NCBI GenBank assembly: GCA_964626385.1
Contig: CAZVEO010000086.1
Location: 1-7,987 of the forward strand
DNA length: 7,987 nt
Source: Scybalousia_A sp964626385
GTDB taxonomy: Bacteria > Bacteroidota > Bacteroidia > Bacteroidales > P3
Direction: 5' to 3'
Position numbers and translations under genes: made by a program. The notes under the pieces were generated by a model, which saw only the letters and a list, made by a program, of their open reading frames with translations, was not told the DNA's origin and made no database searches. Below, in pieces: positions 7,951 to 7,987 of the stretch. Position 1 is the first letter of the stretch; the number at the start of each line of letters is the position of its first letter.

Positions 7951-7979
7951 GAAAACTTTTTTTTCTCAAAAAAGTTTTC
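7951..7979 (+). terminator. Perfect hairpin after the DUF3943 gene, probable terminator
   Basis: The arm GAAAACTTTTTT (7951-7962) is perfectly complementary to AAAAAAGTTTTC (7968-7979) around the 5-base loop TTCTC. It lies 46 bases after the last stop codon and could end the uvrA transcript. The stem is very AT-rich, and only TCATATTA follows in the window, so the classical T-tract is missing on this strand. It could instead serve a gene beyond the window, work in both directions or be a dispersed palindrome. Confidence 0.55.
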
Positions 7980-7987
7980 TCATATTA

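Overview
The window is AT-rich DNA that reads as a chromosomal segment of a Bacteroidota bacterium, most likely Bacteroidales-like. The evidence is: two perfect TAnnTTTG promoter boxes (the Bacteroidota -7 element); no Shine-Dalgarno sequence ahead of any gene; a methylmalonyl-CoA mutase and a UvrA that resemble Bacteroidales versions in their details; and two envelope proteins of kinds common in that phylum. No genus can be named from the sequence. All four genes lie on the + strand and are intact. I see no tRNA, rRNA, insertion sequence, CRISPR array, integrase or attachment site.

Region 1 (1-2313) is a single-gene unit. A promoter box at 49-56 leads to the large subunit of B12-dependent methylmalonyl-CoA mutase (100-2250), and a strong intrinsic terminator hairpin follows at 2273-2313. 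The mutase interconverts succinyl-CoA and methylmalonyl-CoA, a step in propionate formation from succinate. The small subunit that usually precedes it is not encoded in the 99 bases available upstream.

Region 2 (2421-7979) looks like a second transcription unit. A promoter box ends only 7 bases before the ATG of uvrA, so the mRNA is probably leaderless or nearly so. uvrA (2436-5270) is followed after 27 bases by a secreted protein built from about eleven 16-residue GxQ repeats (LA_2272-like) with a beta-barrel-like tail. After 19 more bases comes a DUF3943 protein with a lipoprotein-type signal. No terminator lies between these three genes. A perfect hairpin at 7951-7979 may end the unit.

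The known functions do not form one pathway: central carbon metabolism, nucleotide excision repair and outer-membrane proteins sit side by side. I found no clear new defence or mobile system. The least understood part is the pair of envelope genes at 5298-7905, together with its apparent cotranscription with uvrA.
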